Source: JBOZRQ01 sp050789255 (GTDB lineage Bacteria > Bacillota > Sulfobacillia > Symbiobacteriales > Symbiobacteriaceae). From it: a stretch of 64,000 nucleotides of DNA. Positions within the stretch are counted from its first letter, which is position 1. Each line of letters opens with the position of its first letter. Made by a program: the position numbers and the translations under genes. The stretch lies in assembly GCA_050789255.1 (NCBI GenBank), contig JBOZRQ010000034.1, positions 62,001 through 126,000 of the forward strand. The letters run 5' to 3'. Positions 7,802 to 15,728 of this stretch are shown piece by piece. The notes beneath the pieces are model-generated. The model ran no database searches. It was not told the DNA's origin and saw only the letters and a list, made by a program, of their open reading frames with translations.

Positions 7802-8755
7802 TCATCCTTGCTGCGATGAGTGGTGAGAGCGAAGCTCACAGTAGAGCAGCAGTCCTGCGGCGATGGCCAGGGGGATGATGTAGTAGATGAGCCGGAAGAT
7901 CAGCAGCGCCGCCGCCTTGGCTTCCGGCAGCTGCCCGGGCGACAGGGTCATGATGGCCAGGTCCAGCACCCCGATGCCCCCGGGCACCTGGGCGAAGGTC
8001 ACTGCGATGATCGCCAGCAGGTAGACGCCGAGGAACTGGGCGAAGGTGCCGCCCCAGTCGCCGGGCATCAGCACGTAGAGGGCGCCCGCCGCCACGGTCA
8101 GGTCGGCGGCGGTGATGGTCATCTGGAGCAGGGCGGTCCGGGCGGGCGGCACCGGCAGGTGCCACTTGAAGACCGGCAGCGGCTTGCGGCGCACCACGGT
8201 GAGCACCAAGTAGGCGCCCGCCAGCACCAGGGCGCCGGCGCCCAAGCGGTGCAGGGAGCCCACATGCAGGATCGAGAGCGGCGGCACCGGCACCGCCAGG
8301 AAGACCACCCCGGCGAGCGCCAGCATGCCCAGCCAGAAGGTGAGCACCACCATGGCCAGCACCTGGGCGACCTGCATGGCCGTCATGCCCCACGAGGTGT
8401 AGAGCCGCATGCGGACCGGGGTGCCGCCCAGCACGGGGCCTAAGTTCATCGCTGTTACGTGGCCCGTGAAGGCGGCCAGCAGCACCTTCCGGGTGGGGAG
8501 GTCGCTGCCCAGCGCCCGCACGGCGACCAGGTCGTAGCCCATCAAAATTGCGTAGTTCAGGGCCGTAAGCCCTACGCAGAGCCAGATCCGCCACGGCGGG
8601 ATCATCAGCATGCGGTCCCGGATCTCGCTGAGGGAATAGTGGCGAAGCTCCCGATAGAAGAGCCACCCTGCAGCTATCATCACAATGAGCATCAAAATAC
8701 GCCCTGCGATACGCAGGGCCTTGGCCGACGTCACTACACTAGCTCCCCGCTTCAA
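7802..8755 (-). CDS. Lysylphosphatidylglycerol synthase TM-region-like (UPF0104) membrane protein
   Basis: The 317-aa protein has about eight hydrophobic segments and the family pattern FTGHVTAMNLGPVLGGTPVR near 93-110, with VPGGIGVLDLAIMTL nearer the C-terminus. These match the integral-membrane half of MprF (flippase-type domain) occurring without the aminoacyl-transferase half. Such stand-alone proteins are thought to move or bind lipids, but the substrate is unknown. The gene lies 28 bases after the DUF402 gene and 21 before DUF2785, as in an operon. The start at 8755 is an ATG with only a modest upstream AGCGGGGAG site. Confidence 0.8.
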   Translation of the reverse strand: MKRGASVVTSAKALRIAGRILMLIVMIAAGWLFYRELRHYSLSEIRDRMLMIPPWRIWLCVGLTALNYAILMGYDLVAVRALGSDLPTRKVLLAAFTGHVTAMNLGPVLGGTPVRMRLYTSWGMTAMQVAQVLAMVVLTFWLGMLALAGVVFLAVPVPPLSILHVGSLHRLGAGALVLAGAYLVLTVVRRKPLPVFKWHLPVPPARTALLQMTITAADLTVAAGALYVLMPGDWGGTFAQFLGVYLLAIIAVTFAQVPGGIGVLDLAIMTLSPGQLPEAKAAALLIFRLIYYIIPLAIAAGLLLYCELRSHHSSQQG

Positions 8756-8783
8756 ATAGTCACTTGGTTATTCGCCGATTTTC

Positions 8784-9305
8784 CTAAACATCCTTTGCCA
8801 GCGGCCAGACCCACGCCTCCACCAGGTGCAGCGCCTCGTCGACGGCCTTGCGGCAGGTTGCCTGGAACTCGGGGCTGTAGCCGTACCGCTCACCGGCCTG
8901 CTGGAACTCCTCCTCGTCCACGACCTTGGCAGGCTGCCCTACGTACTTCAGCACATCCAACTCGTAGTCGTGGTAGCGGATCTCTCCGGGCGAGAAGGTT
9001 GGGGTGGACGCAATATGTACATAGAGCCCGGAGCGCTCTCGCTCGGGGGCCAGGAACTCGCCCAGGTTGTACATCCGATCCGACCAGTAATAGGTGCGCA
9101 CGGAGACCCGGGCCAGCCAGTTCCCGTCGGGCTGATAGACCGTGCCGCCCGCCGGCGAGAAGGTGACCACGCAGTCGGGGGTAACCGCTTCCACAGTTGC
9201 GTCCCACCAGCGGTAAGGCGTGCCGTCGTACCGCATCGCCGTAACTCGGATGCGCTCCCCTGGGACGAACGGATAGGCCGGGGTGTGGTGGTCGAGCTGT
9301 GGCAT
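8784..9305 (-). CDS. DUF402 domain protein (possible nucleoside di/triphosphate phosphatase)
   Basis: ATG 9305 is preferred over the frame's first ATG at 9335 because GGGAGG lies 9 bases upstream. The 173-aa protein contains a DUF402 fold: WLARVSVRTYYWSDRMYNLGEF, then SGLYVHIASTP, a double-Asp/Glu region RYHDYELDVLKY and VVDEEEFQQA. Characterised relatives hydrolyse nucleoside di- or triphosphates or belong to the FAU-1/ribonuclease E/G-associated family; the acidic residues are the metal ligands there. It heads the three-gene minus-strand operon and diverges from the VWA gene at 9441. Confidence 0.75.
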   Translation of the reverse strand: MPQLDHHTPAYPFVPGERIRVTAMRYDGTPYRWWDATVEAVTPDCVVTFSPAGGTVYQPDGNWLARVSVRTYYWSDRMYNLGEFLAPERERSGLYVHIASTPTFSPGEIRYHDYELDVLKYVGQPAKVVDEEEFQQAGERYGYSPEFQATCRKAVDEALHLVEAWVWPLAKDV

Positions 9306-9440
9306 GTGATCGTCCTCCCGCTGTTGGTGTATCAATAGTTTAGCACAAGCAACACCACGAAAGTGAGATGCACTGACACGCAGATGTCACCCCTTCCCGG
9401 TACGCTGAGAGCAAATCAGCGCAACGCGGAGGGGTTTTCC

Positions 9441-10655
9441 ATGACCATCGCCCTGAAGACCCGCCTGACCCGGTCGGCCATTCCCGAGGGGGAGGAGGCG
9501 CGGCTCTACCTGCTGGTCCAACTGGCCGGCGCGGCCCAGGTGGGCGGCGACCGCCCGCCCCTCAACCTGGCGGCGGTGATCGACCGGTCCGGCTCCATGG
9601 CGGGGCCCAAGCTGGCTTACACCAAGCAGGCGCTCCGCTTCCTCGTCGACCAGCTGGCCGAGCCCGACTTCCTGAGCATCGTCGCCTTCGATGACCAGGT
9701 CGGTCTGGTGTTCCCGGCCGGACATGTGATGAACAAGGAGGCTCTGAAGGCCCGGGTCGGGGCGTTGGAGGACGGCGGCTCCACCAACCTGAGCGGCGGC
9801 ATGATCGAGGGGTACAAGCAGGTCAGGAAGCACCTGGCCCCCCGCCAGGTGAACCGGGTCCTGCTCATGACCGACGGCCAGGCCAACGTGGGCGTCACCA
9901 ACCCCGACGCCCTGGTGGGGAAGGTGACCGAGCTCTGCGAGCGGGGGATCCAGATCTCGACCCTCGGGGTGGGCGCCGACTTCAACGAGGATCTGCTCAC
10001 CGCCATGGCGGGCGCCGGGGGCGGGAACTTCTACTTCATTGAGAACCCCGACCAGGTCCCGGCGATCTTCGCCAAGGAGCTCCAGGGCCTGCTGGCCACC
10101 GTGGCGCAGGGGCTGGAGGTGGTCTTCAGCCCGGCGCCCGGCGTGGCTGTGCTGGGCGCCGCCGGCATGAGCCTGCCGGACCTCTATGCCGGGGAGGTCA
10201 AGTCCCTGATCTTCGAGCTGGCGGTGGAGGCCAGCTTCGCAGGAGAGCGTGCCCTGGGGCAGGTCTTGCTCACCGGGGTAGCCGCAGCCGATGGTTCCGA
10301 CCTGGCCCTGACCCAGGACCTGAGCATAACTGTAACCGGGGACAGCCTGCTGCTGGGGGCGCCGGAGGATCCCGAGGTGCTGCGGGAGGTCTACCTGGCC
10401 CGCTCGGCGGAGGCGCTGGATCAGGCTGTGCAGCAGGCGGACCGGCAGAACTTTGCCGCCAGCGGCGCTGTGCTGCGGGAGGCGGTGGCGCCCATGCTCG
10501 ACCTGGCCCTGGCCACCGGCGACGAGGAGCTGCTGGCCCGGGGCCGGGAGCTGGCCGACCGGGCGGTGGCCATGGAGGGGCGCAGCTACGACGCGGTCGC
10601 CCGCAAGCAGATGAAGGCCCAGAGCTTTCAGACTCGCACCGGGCGCCGCCCCTAG
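9441..10655 (+). CDS. von Willebrand factor type A domain protein
   Basis: ATG 9441 follows GGAGGGG by 6 bases; the open frame extends upstream to 9363 without a ribosome site. The 404-aa protein has a VWA domain from about 35 to 220 with a complete MIDAS: DRSGSMAG (about 43-50), the Thr in GGSTNLSGG, and Asp in LLMTDGQANVGV. A beta-rich segment and a helical C-terminal tail follow. There is no signal peptide, so it acts in the cytoplasm, probably by metal-dependent protein binding. It resembles the YfbK class without that family's N-terminal segment. No partner ATPase gene (MoxR type) is next to it. Confidence 0.85.
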   Translation: MTIALKTRLTRSAIPEGEEARLYLLVQLAGAAQVGGDRPPLNLAAVIDRSGSMAGPKLAYTKQALRFLVDQLAEPDFLSIVAFDDQVGLVFPAGHVMNKEALKARVGALEDGGSTNLSGGMIEGYKQVRKHLAPRQVNRVLLMTDGQANVGVTNPDALVGKVTELCERGIQISTLGVGADFNEDLLTAMAGAGGGNFYFIENPDQVPAIFAKELQGLLATVAQGLEVVFSPAPGVAVLGAAGMSLPDLYAGEVKSLIFELAVEASFAGERALGQVLLTGVAAADGSDLALTQDLSITVTGDSLLLGAPEDPEVLREVYLARSAEALDQAVQQADRQNFAASGAVLREAVAPMLDLALATGDEELLARGRELADRAVAMEGRSYDAVARKQMKAQSFQTRTGRRP

Positions 10656-10667
10656 GCAGGAGATCGG

Positions 10668-10712
10668 TGCCCCCCGGCGGTATGTTTCATTACATACTGC
10701 AAACGGGGGGCA
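10668..10712 (+). promoter_or_regulatory. Nested inverted repeat covering the ribosome site of the WYL regulator
   Basis: The outer arms TGCCCCCCG (10668-10676) and CGGGGGGCA (10704-10712) enclose the inner arms GTATGT (10680-10685) and ACATAC (10692-10697). The G-run of the right outer arm is the only ribosome binding site for the ATG at 10719. The structure may be an operator, a terminator of the VWA gene, or a fold that hides the ribosome site. Confidence 0.55.
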
Positions 10713-10718
10713 TCACCC

Positions 10719-11723
10719 ATGTCCAAGGGCGCCATGGTGACCCGCTGGCTCCGGCTCGTGATGGCGATCCAGGGAGGGCGCGCCTACTCGGTGAAGGAGC
10801 TGGCACAGCGGACCGGCGTCTCCACCCGCACGATCTTCCGGGACCTGGGCGGCATGCAGGAGGCTGGGGTCCCCATCTACTTCGATGATGCGGCGGGCGG
10901 CTACCGCCTGACCGAGAACTTCCAGATGCGCCCGCTCCAGCTCTCCTCGGACGACCTGAACACCCTGGTGGGGGCGCTCAGCTTCATGCGCCGCACCTTG
11001 CCCCTGCGCTCCCGCAAGAACGTCGACGCCGTGATGGACAAGCTGCTCTCCGGTCTGCCGGTCAGGCAGCGGGAGGAGGCGGGCGCCCTCGATCGCACCC
11101 TGGTAATCGACCCCCTGGGCGGCGCCCGGGGCCTGGAGGATGAGCGGGTGGTCCAAGCGCTGGAGCAGGCGCTGAGCCAGAGGCGCAAGGTCCACATGCG
11201 CTACGCTGCCTTCGCCCACGGCGGCGAGGAGTCGGAGCGCACGGTCCGGCCCTACGGGCTGGTCTACCGGGGGACGTCGCTCTACCTGGTTGGGTTTTGC
11301 GAGAGCCGCCAGGATATCCGCACCTTCCGGGTCGGGCGGGTCAGGGCTCTGACCGTGCTCGACGCCGGCTATGCGATGCCAGCGGACTTCGACCTGAATT
11401 CGTACCTCACCGGGCTCTGGGGTATTACCGAGGGGCCTGAGACCGAGGTGCGCCTGCGCTTCTGCAAGCCCGTGGCCCAGCTGGCCCTCGAGACACGCTG
11501 GCACCCCAGCCAGAGCAATCAGCCCCAACCCGACGGCAGCGTCCTGGTCACCATGACCACCCGGGGCCCCGCCGAGCTCTCCCGCTGGCTTGCCGGGTAC
11601 GGCGGGCATGTGATCGTGGAGGAGCCTGCCTCGCTCCGGGACGAGGTGCTCCGGCTGGCCCGAGGGGTGCTTGTGGCCCATCAAGATTCGACAGCGCAGA
11701 ACGACAAGCGAACCGGTGTTTGA
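10719..11723 (+). CDS. WYL-domain transcriptional regulator (HTH_11/DeoR-like)
   Basis: The 334-aa protein begins with a winged helix: RLVMAIQGGRAYSVKELAQR, then GVSTRTIFRDLGGMQEAGVP, about 12-52. A WYL domain follows (RKVHMRYAAFAHGGEE ... RPYGLVYRGTSLYLVGFCE) and then a WCX C-terminal region. WYL domains bind nucleotide or nucleic-acid ligands, and such regulators often control DNA-damage or defence genes. It lies just upstream of, and on the same strand as, the HTH-nuclease/helicase operon, about 200 bases away. Control of that operon is possible but not shown. The start uses GGGGGG 8-9 bases upstream, inside the nested inverted repeat; ATG 10734 is an alternative. Confidence 0.88.
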   Translation: MSKGAMVTRWLRLVMAIQGGRAYSVKELAQRTGVSTRTIFRDLGGMQEAGVPIYFDDAAGGYRLTENFQMRPLQLSSDDLNTLVGALSFMRRTLPLRSRKNVDAVMDKLLSGLPVRQREEAGALDRTLVIDPLGGARGLEDERVVQALEQALSQRRKVHMRYAAFAHGGEESERTVRPYGLVYRGTSLYLVGFCESRQDIRTFRVGRVRALTVLDAGYAMPADFDLNSYLTGLWGITEGPETEVRLRFCKPVAQLALETRWHPSQSNQPQPDGSVLVTMTTRGPAELSRWLAGYGGHVIVEEPASLRDEVLRLARGVLVAHQDSTAQNDKRTGV

Positions 11724-11921
11724 GGTGGTATCCTGCTCTCAGGAACAAATGAGATGGAGGGGGAGCGGGGAAATCGGCCTGAACATGTCCAGTTTCCTCC
11801 AGAGAGCTCGTTTCAGGCCCCAAAACGCACCAAAACGGCTCGCTCTGGAACAATGTGGACATACTTTCGGCCATTTGCGGCTCCACCCCCACATCCCAAA
11901 AGTTACGGAGGGCATGCAAAG

Positions 11922-12851
11922 GTGGATACCGCTCAGGTGAGGGCCCCTGTGTCCCTGCTCCTGGACCGGGAGTTACCTGCCTCAGCCAAGGTGATCTGGC
12001 TGATGGGTCAACTGCACCAGCGCACTGGCGAGATTCAGGCGGCCACGGGGCTCTCCCGCATGACCATCATCAGAGGGAGGGAGCAACTGTCCTCTCGTAG
12101 TTGGTCCGATACGCCTGCAGTAGTGCTGCCCCAGGATTTTCTCGAAGACAGCGGCGTTATCCCCTCGGGCAAGGTCCTTTATGGTATCCTTCAGCTCACC
12201 CCAAACTACAGGCCTCCCACGGGACTCTTCACCTACGAGCGCCTCAGCACCTTGGCGGGAGTCTGTCACCACACATTGAAGCGAGCCGTCAAGAACCTGG
12301 CAGACACGGGCTGGCTCCTAGTCTCACAGAAAAGCCGGGTCTCTCCCATCATCTTCACCCTCACTACTCCGGAAGATGAGTCCCAGCGCGAGGAGGCCCA
12401 CCGCGCCAAGCGACGTATCCGTCGGGCGAAGAACACCGGGGAGCGGATCATGCAGGAGTACCTCACCCTGCTCGCCGATGACCAGGACTATATGGATGGC
12501 GGCTACGCCAGCGTCCTGACCAACCCCTTCACCGGCGAGCCCCTGCAGTTCGACCGGTACTACAAGGTAGGCGTGGCCTTCGAGTTCAACGGCCCGGGTC
12601 ACTATGAAGGAGAGGTAGCCCTGCAAAAGGCCAGGGACTACCTCAAGCACGGCATGTGCCGGGACGCCGGAATCAAGCTGCAGGTGGTCCACCCGAGGGA
12701 TCTCTCCCTCAAGGGCATGCGTGCGAAGATCGGCGACCTGCTGCCGACCCACCCCATCCAGAGCAAACACCCTGTAGCCCGGGCGCTGGAGGCCGAAAGC
12801 CGCAGGTACTTGGCCACTGCAGGAGACTGGACGGGACCGACGAAGGCCTGA
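11922..12851 (+). CDS. HTH protein with C-terminal Vsr/DUF559-like endonuclease fold
   Basis: The open frame reaches back to 11754, but the likely start is GTG 11922, 9 bases after GGAGGG. Residues upstream of it are Pro/Arg-rich and unlike a protein. The 309-aa product has an N-terminal HTH (GEIQAATGLSRMTIIRGREQ) and a second winged-helix segment (YERLSTLAGVCHHTLKRAVK). Its C-terminal half follows the pattern of small PD-(D/E)XK/Vsr-like nucleases: QFDRYYKVGVAFEFNGPGHY, then a D-x2-K-x4-C segment, then GIKLQVVHPRDLS. In relatives the Asp, the Glu of xEFNG and the His of GHY form the active site. It is 18 bases upstream of helicase-nuclease A, so it probably works with that pair on DNA. The role is inferred. 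Confidence 0.72.
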   Translation: MDTAQVRAPVSLLLDRELPASAKVIWLMGQLHQRTGEIQAATGLSRMTIIRGREQLSSRSWSDTPAVVLPQDFLEDSGVIPSGKVLYGILQLTPNYRPPTGLFTYERLSTLAGVCHHTLKRAVKNLADTGWLLVSQKSRVSPIIFTLTTPEDESQREEAHRAKRRIRRAKNTGERIMQEYLTLLADDQDYMDGGYASVLTNPFTGEPLQFDRYYKVGVAFEFNGPGHYEGEVALQKARDYLKHGMCRDAGIKLQVVHPRDLSLKGMRAKIGDLLPTHPIQSKHPVARALEAESRRYLATAGDWTGPTKA

Positions 12852-12869
12852 CAAGAGGTGACTGAGACC

Positions 12870-15728
12870 ATGGATGAGCACTCCCACGATGAGGTGGCCG
12901 CCACAGCTGCCCTGATCCAAGCGCAAAATGTGGACCTCACCGACGAACAGAGCGCAGCTGTAACCCACCCCAACGGGCGCCCCGCCCGGGTGCTGGCCGG
13001 CGCCGGCACCGGCAAAACCCGGGTCATCGTCGCACGCTTCCACCACCTGGTCGGGCAGGGCGCCCGCCCCGACCGTATCCTGGTGCTCACCTTCTCACGC
13101 CCCGCCGCCGCCCAACTGCGGGAGGAGATCCTCAAGGGCCTCACAGCGACGGGGCGCCTGTGGGTCAGCACCTTCCACTCCTTCTGCCTGCGCATCCTGA
13201 GCGAGGAGCTGGGCGAGGCGCCCCGCCTGGTCCAGGAGCCCGAGGCGAGGGCCATTCTGGCCAGCCTCATGCCCCAGGCAGACCTTCGCACAACCCAGGA
13301 GGCGCACGCCTTCATCGGTCAAGCCAAGGACCAACTGCTCACCCCCGCCCAGATCAGGAGCTACGCCCAGGCCGCCGGCGACGCCCGCCTGGCCGGACTC
13401 AGCGACCTGTACCAGCAGTTTCAGCACCACCTCCAGACCCACAACGAAGCCGAGTTCGCCGACTACATCTACACCGCCGTCGAGCTGCTGCGGAGCAACG
13501 ACATCGCCGCTGCCCGCTGGCAGGACCGCTTCGACCACGTCCTGGTCGACGAGTTCCAAGACACGAACACCGCCCAGTTCGAGGTGCTCAAAGCCCTGAC
13601 CGCCCGTCACGGCAACCTCTTCGTCGTCGGCGATGACGACCAGGCGATCTATCGCTTCCGGGGCGCCACCGACCATTACATGCGCCACCTCCCGGACCTA
13701 CTCGGGAAGGTCGCCGACTACCCCATCCGGACCAACTTCCGCTGCCCCGCCCCGGTGATCGAGGGCGCCAACCGCCTGATCGGGCGGAACGCCCCGCACC
13801 GGGTCGAGAAGTGGCTGCGGACCGAGACCAAGCTGACCGGCTTCCCGCCCATCGCCCATTGGGAGGCGCCCACGGAGCGAGAAGAGGCCGACGCCGTCGC
13901 TACCGAGATCCACACGCGCATAACCCAGGGCGGCTCGCCGAAAGACTTCGCCATCCTGCTGCGAAGCGTGAGGCGCAGCGCCGGTGAGTTTGCCCGCGCC
14001 CTCACCGAGCGGGGCGTGCCGTTCCGCATCCTCGGCGAGGAGGCGCCCCACCCGGTCATCACCCAGACCATGGCGCTCCTGCGACACGTGGCGGGCGCCG
14101 CCACCCGGGACGACCTCCTGGCGGTCGCCGCCGCCCTCAAGACCCCCGCCGACCTCTACGAGCTAAACCGCAGCGGCAGCGACCTGCCCGAGCTGAATGC
14201 CTGGCTCCCCGGCAAGGCGAGCCTGCCCCTCGACCAGCTGGTCTACGAGGCGCTGCTCTTCCTGGGCCACCTGAGCCCCACGCAGGACCGGACCCGCATC
14301 GAGGCAGCCCGCGCCCTCACCGATGGCGCTGCGGCGGCCGGAACCCTGGCGAACCTCCTGCAGAGCACCATCGAAGCGCAAACCACAGCAGGCGGCGGCG
14401 TCGCCATCATGACGATCCACGCCGCCAAGGGGCTCCAGTTTCCGGTGGTCTTCGTCTCTGGCCTGGTGGAGGGCCGCTTTCCGGTTGATGTTGACGCCTC
14501 GCCCGCCTATTACATCACCGAGGCGATCCAGCAGTACCTCACCGACGGGCACGTCCACGCCCCGAGCGCGACTGACCGCCTGGCCCAGCACCTCCGGGAG
14601 GAGCGTCGCCTCGCCTACGTCGCCCTCACCCGGGCTGAGCAGGAGCTGATCCTGACCCGGGCCCGGAGCTACGGCGGCGAGCCCGCCCTGCCCTCCCGGT
14701 TCCTGGCCGAACTCGGGGCGCCAGAAGCCCGGCACACCCAACCGGCACACACCACCGGTGCAGCCCGCGCCTATCTCCTTGGCGTGGCGGACGGGGCCGA
14801 GCGCCCGCACCCCGACCGACTCACAGCGGCGGCCCGGGCGCTGAAAGATGACCCCACGGCGGTCCCCATCCGCAAGCAGGCCGCCCCCGTTCCCTTCACG
14901 GGCGCCGACTCCCTGCGCCTGAGCGCCTCCGCCCTGGAGACTTACCGTGACTGCCCCCGTCGCTATTACTACGCCTACGTCCTCGGACTGCCCGAGGAGG
15001 ACAACATCTACACCTCCTTCGGCTCCGCCCTGCACGCTGTGCTGGAGGCATGGGGGAAAGACCCCGCCAAGAGCTGGCCGCAGGTCGAAGCCCTCTGGAA
15101 CGACGCCATCAAGCCGGATGACTACGAGAGCCAGGCACAGTTCCGCCAGCTGCGCGACCGGGGCCGCATCTTCTTGCACCGCTACTACCTTTGGGCGGCC
15201 GCCAACCCCCGGGAGATCATCTCCGTGGAGGGCGCCTTCCAGATTCCCTACGTCGACGGCAAGGGGCGGTCCCACACCATCCGCGGCCGGTACGACCTGA
15301 TCGTGCGGGGCGCCGACGGTCAGGAGGAGATCGTCGACTTCAAGTCGGGCACCCGGACCTCCACCGGCGTCAACAAGCGGCCGACCAAGGGCTCCGAGAA
15401 GAATCCCGACCGCAAGCTCCAGCTTGGGCTCTACTACCTCGCCCGACACGGCGGCGCGGTGAAGCCCGGCGCCAAGGTGACCTACATCTTCCTGCGCCAC
15501 CCGGACGACAAGCCGCCCCGCCACTTCGTGGAGGGCTTCAACGAGGGCGGCGAGCAGGTCATCTCCTGCGAGCATACCGCCCAGAGCCTGGCCGTCATCC
15601 GTGAAACCATCGACGGCGTCATCGACGGCATCCTGACCAACGACTTCACCCGGAAGCCTGATGACTGGAAGTGCAGCAACTGTCCCTTTAAGGACCCCTG
15701 CGAGGTGAGCCGCCGTGCCTACTTCTAG
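12870..15728 (+). CDS. UvrD/RecB-type helicase-nuclease, AdnAB/AddAB-like subunit A
   Basis: ATG 12870 is chosen because AGGTGA precedes it by 7 bases; GTG 12858 overlaps that site. The 952-aa protein has a complete SF1 motor: Walker A LAGAGTGKT (42-50), motif II VDEFQD (about 226-231), motif III GDDDQAIYRFRGA, motif V MTIHAAKGLQFPVVF and motif VI YVALTRAEQEL. The C-terminal RecB-family nuclease (GRYDLIV, then EIVDFKSGT, then LQLGLYYLA) is intact. Four Cys form an Fe-S pattern (DCPRRYYY early, then CSNCPFKDPC at the C-terminus). It would resect double-strand breaks as a heterodimer with the next gene, which overlaps it by 14 bases. Having a motor and a nuclease in both subunits resembles actinobacterial AdnAB more than AddAB. 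Confidence 0.9.
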   Translation: MDEHSHDEVAATAALIQAQNVDLTDEQSAAVTHPNGRPARVLAGAGTGKTRVIVARFHHLVGQGARPDRILVLTFSRPAAAQLREEILKGLTATGRLWVSTFHSFCLRILSEELGEAPRLVQEPEARAILASLMPQADLRTTQEAHAFIGQAKDQLLTPAQIRSYAQAAGDARLAGLSDLYQQFQHHLQTHNEAEFADYIYTAVELLRSNDIAAARWQDRFDHVLVDEFQDTNTAQFEVLKALTARHGNLFVVGDDDQAIYRFRGATDHYMRHLPDLLGKVADYPIRTNFRCPAPVIEGANRLIGRNAPHRVEKWLRTETKLTGFPPIAHWEAPTEREEADAVATEIHTRITQGGSPKDFAILLRSVRRSAGEFARALTERGVPFRILGEEAPHPVITQTMALLRHVAGAATRDDLLAVAAALKTPADLYELNRSGSDLPELNAWLPGKASLPLDQLVYEALLFLGHLSPTQDRTRIEAARALTDGAAAAGTLANLLQSTIEAQTTAGGGVAIMTIHAAKGLQFPVVFVSGLVEGRFPVDVDASPAYYITEAIQQYLTDGHVHAPSATDRLAQHLREERRLAYVALTRAEQELILTRARSYGGEPALPSRFLAELGAPEARHTQPAHTTGAARAYLLGVADGAERPHPDRLTAAARALKDDPTAVPIRKQAAPVPFTGADSLRLSASALETYRDCPRRYYYAYVLGLPEEDNIYTSFGSALHAVLEAWGKDPAKSWPQVEALWNDAIKPDDYESQAQFRQLRDRGRIFLHRYYLWAAANPREIISVEGAFQIPYVDGKGRSHTIRGRYDLIVRGADGQEEIVDFKSGTRTSTGVNKRPTKGSEKNPDRKLQLGLYYLARHGGAVKPGAKVTYIFLRHPDDKPPRHFVEGFNEGGEQVISCEHTAQSLAVIRETIDGVIDGILTNDFTRKPDDWKCSNCPFKDPCEVSRRAYF

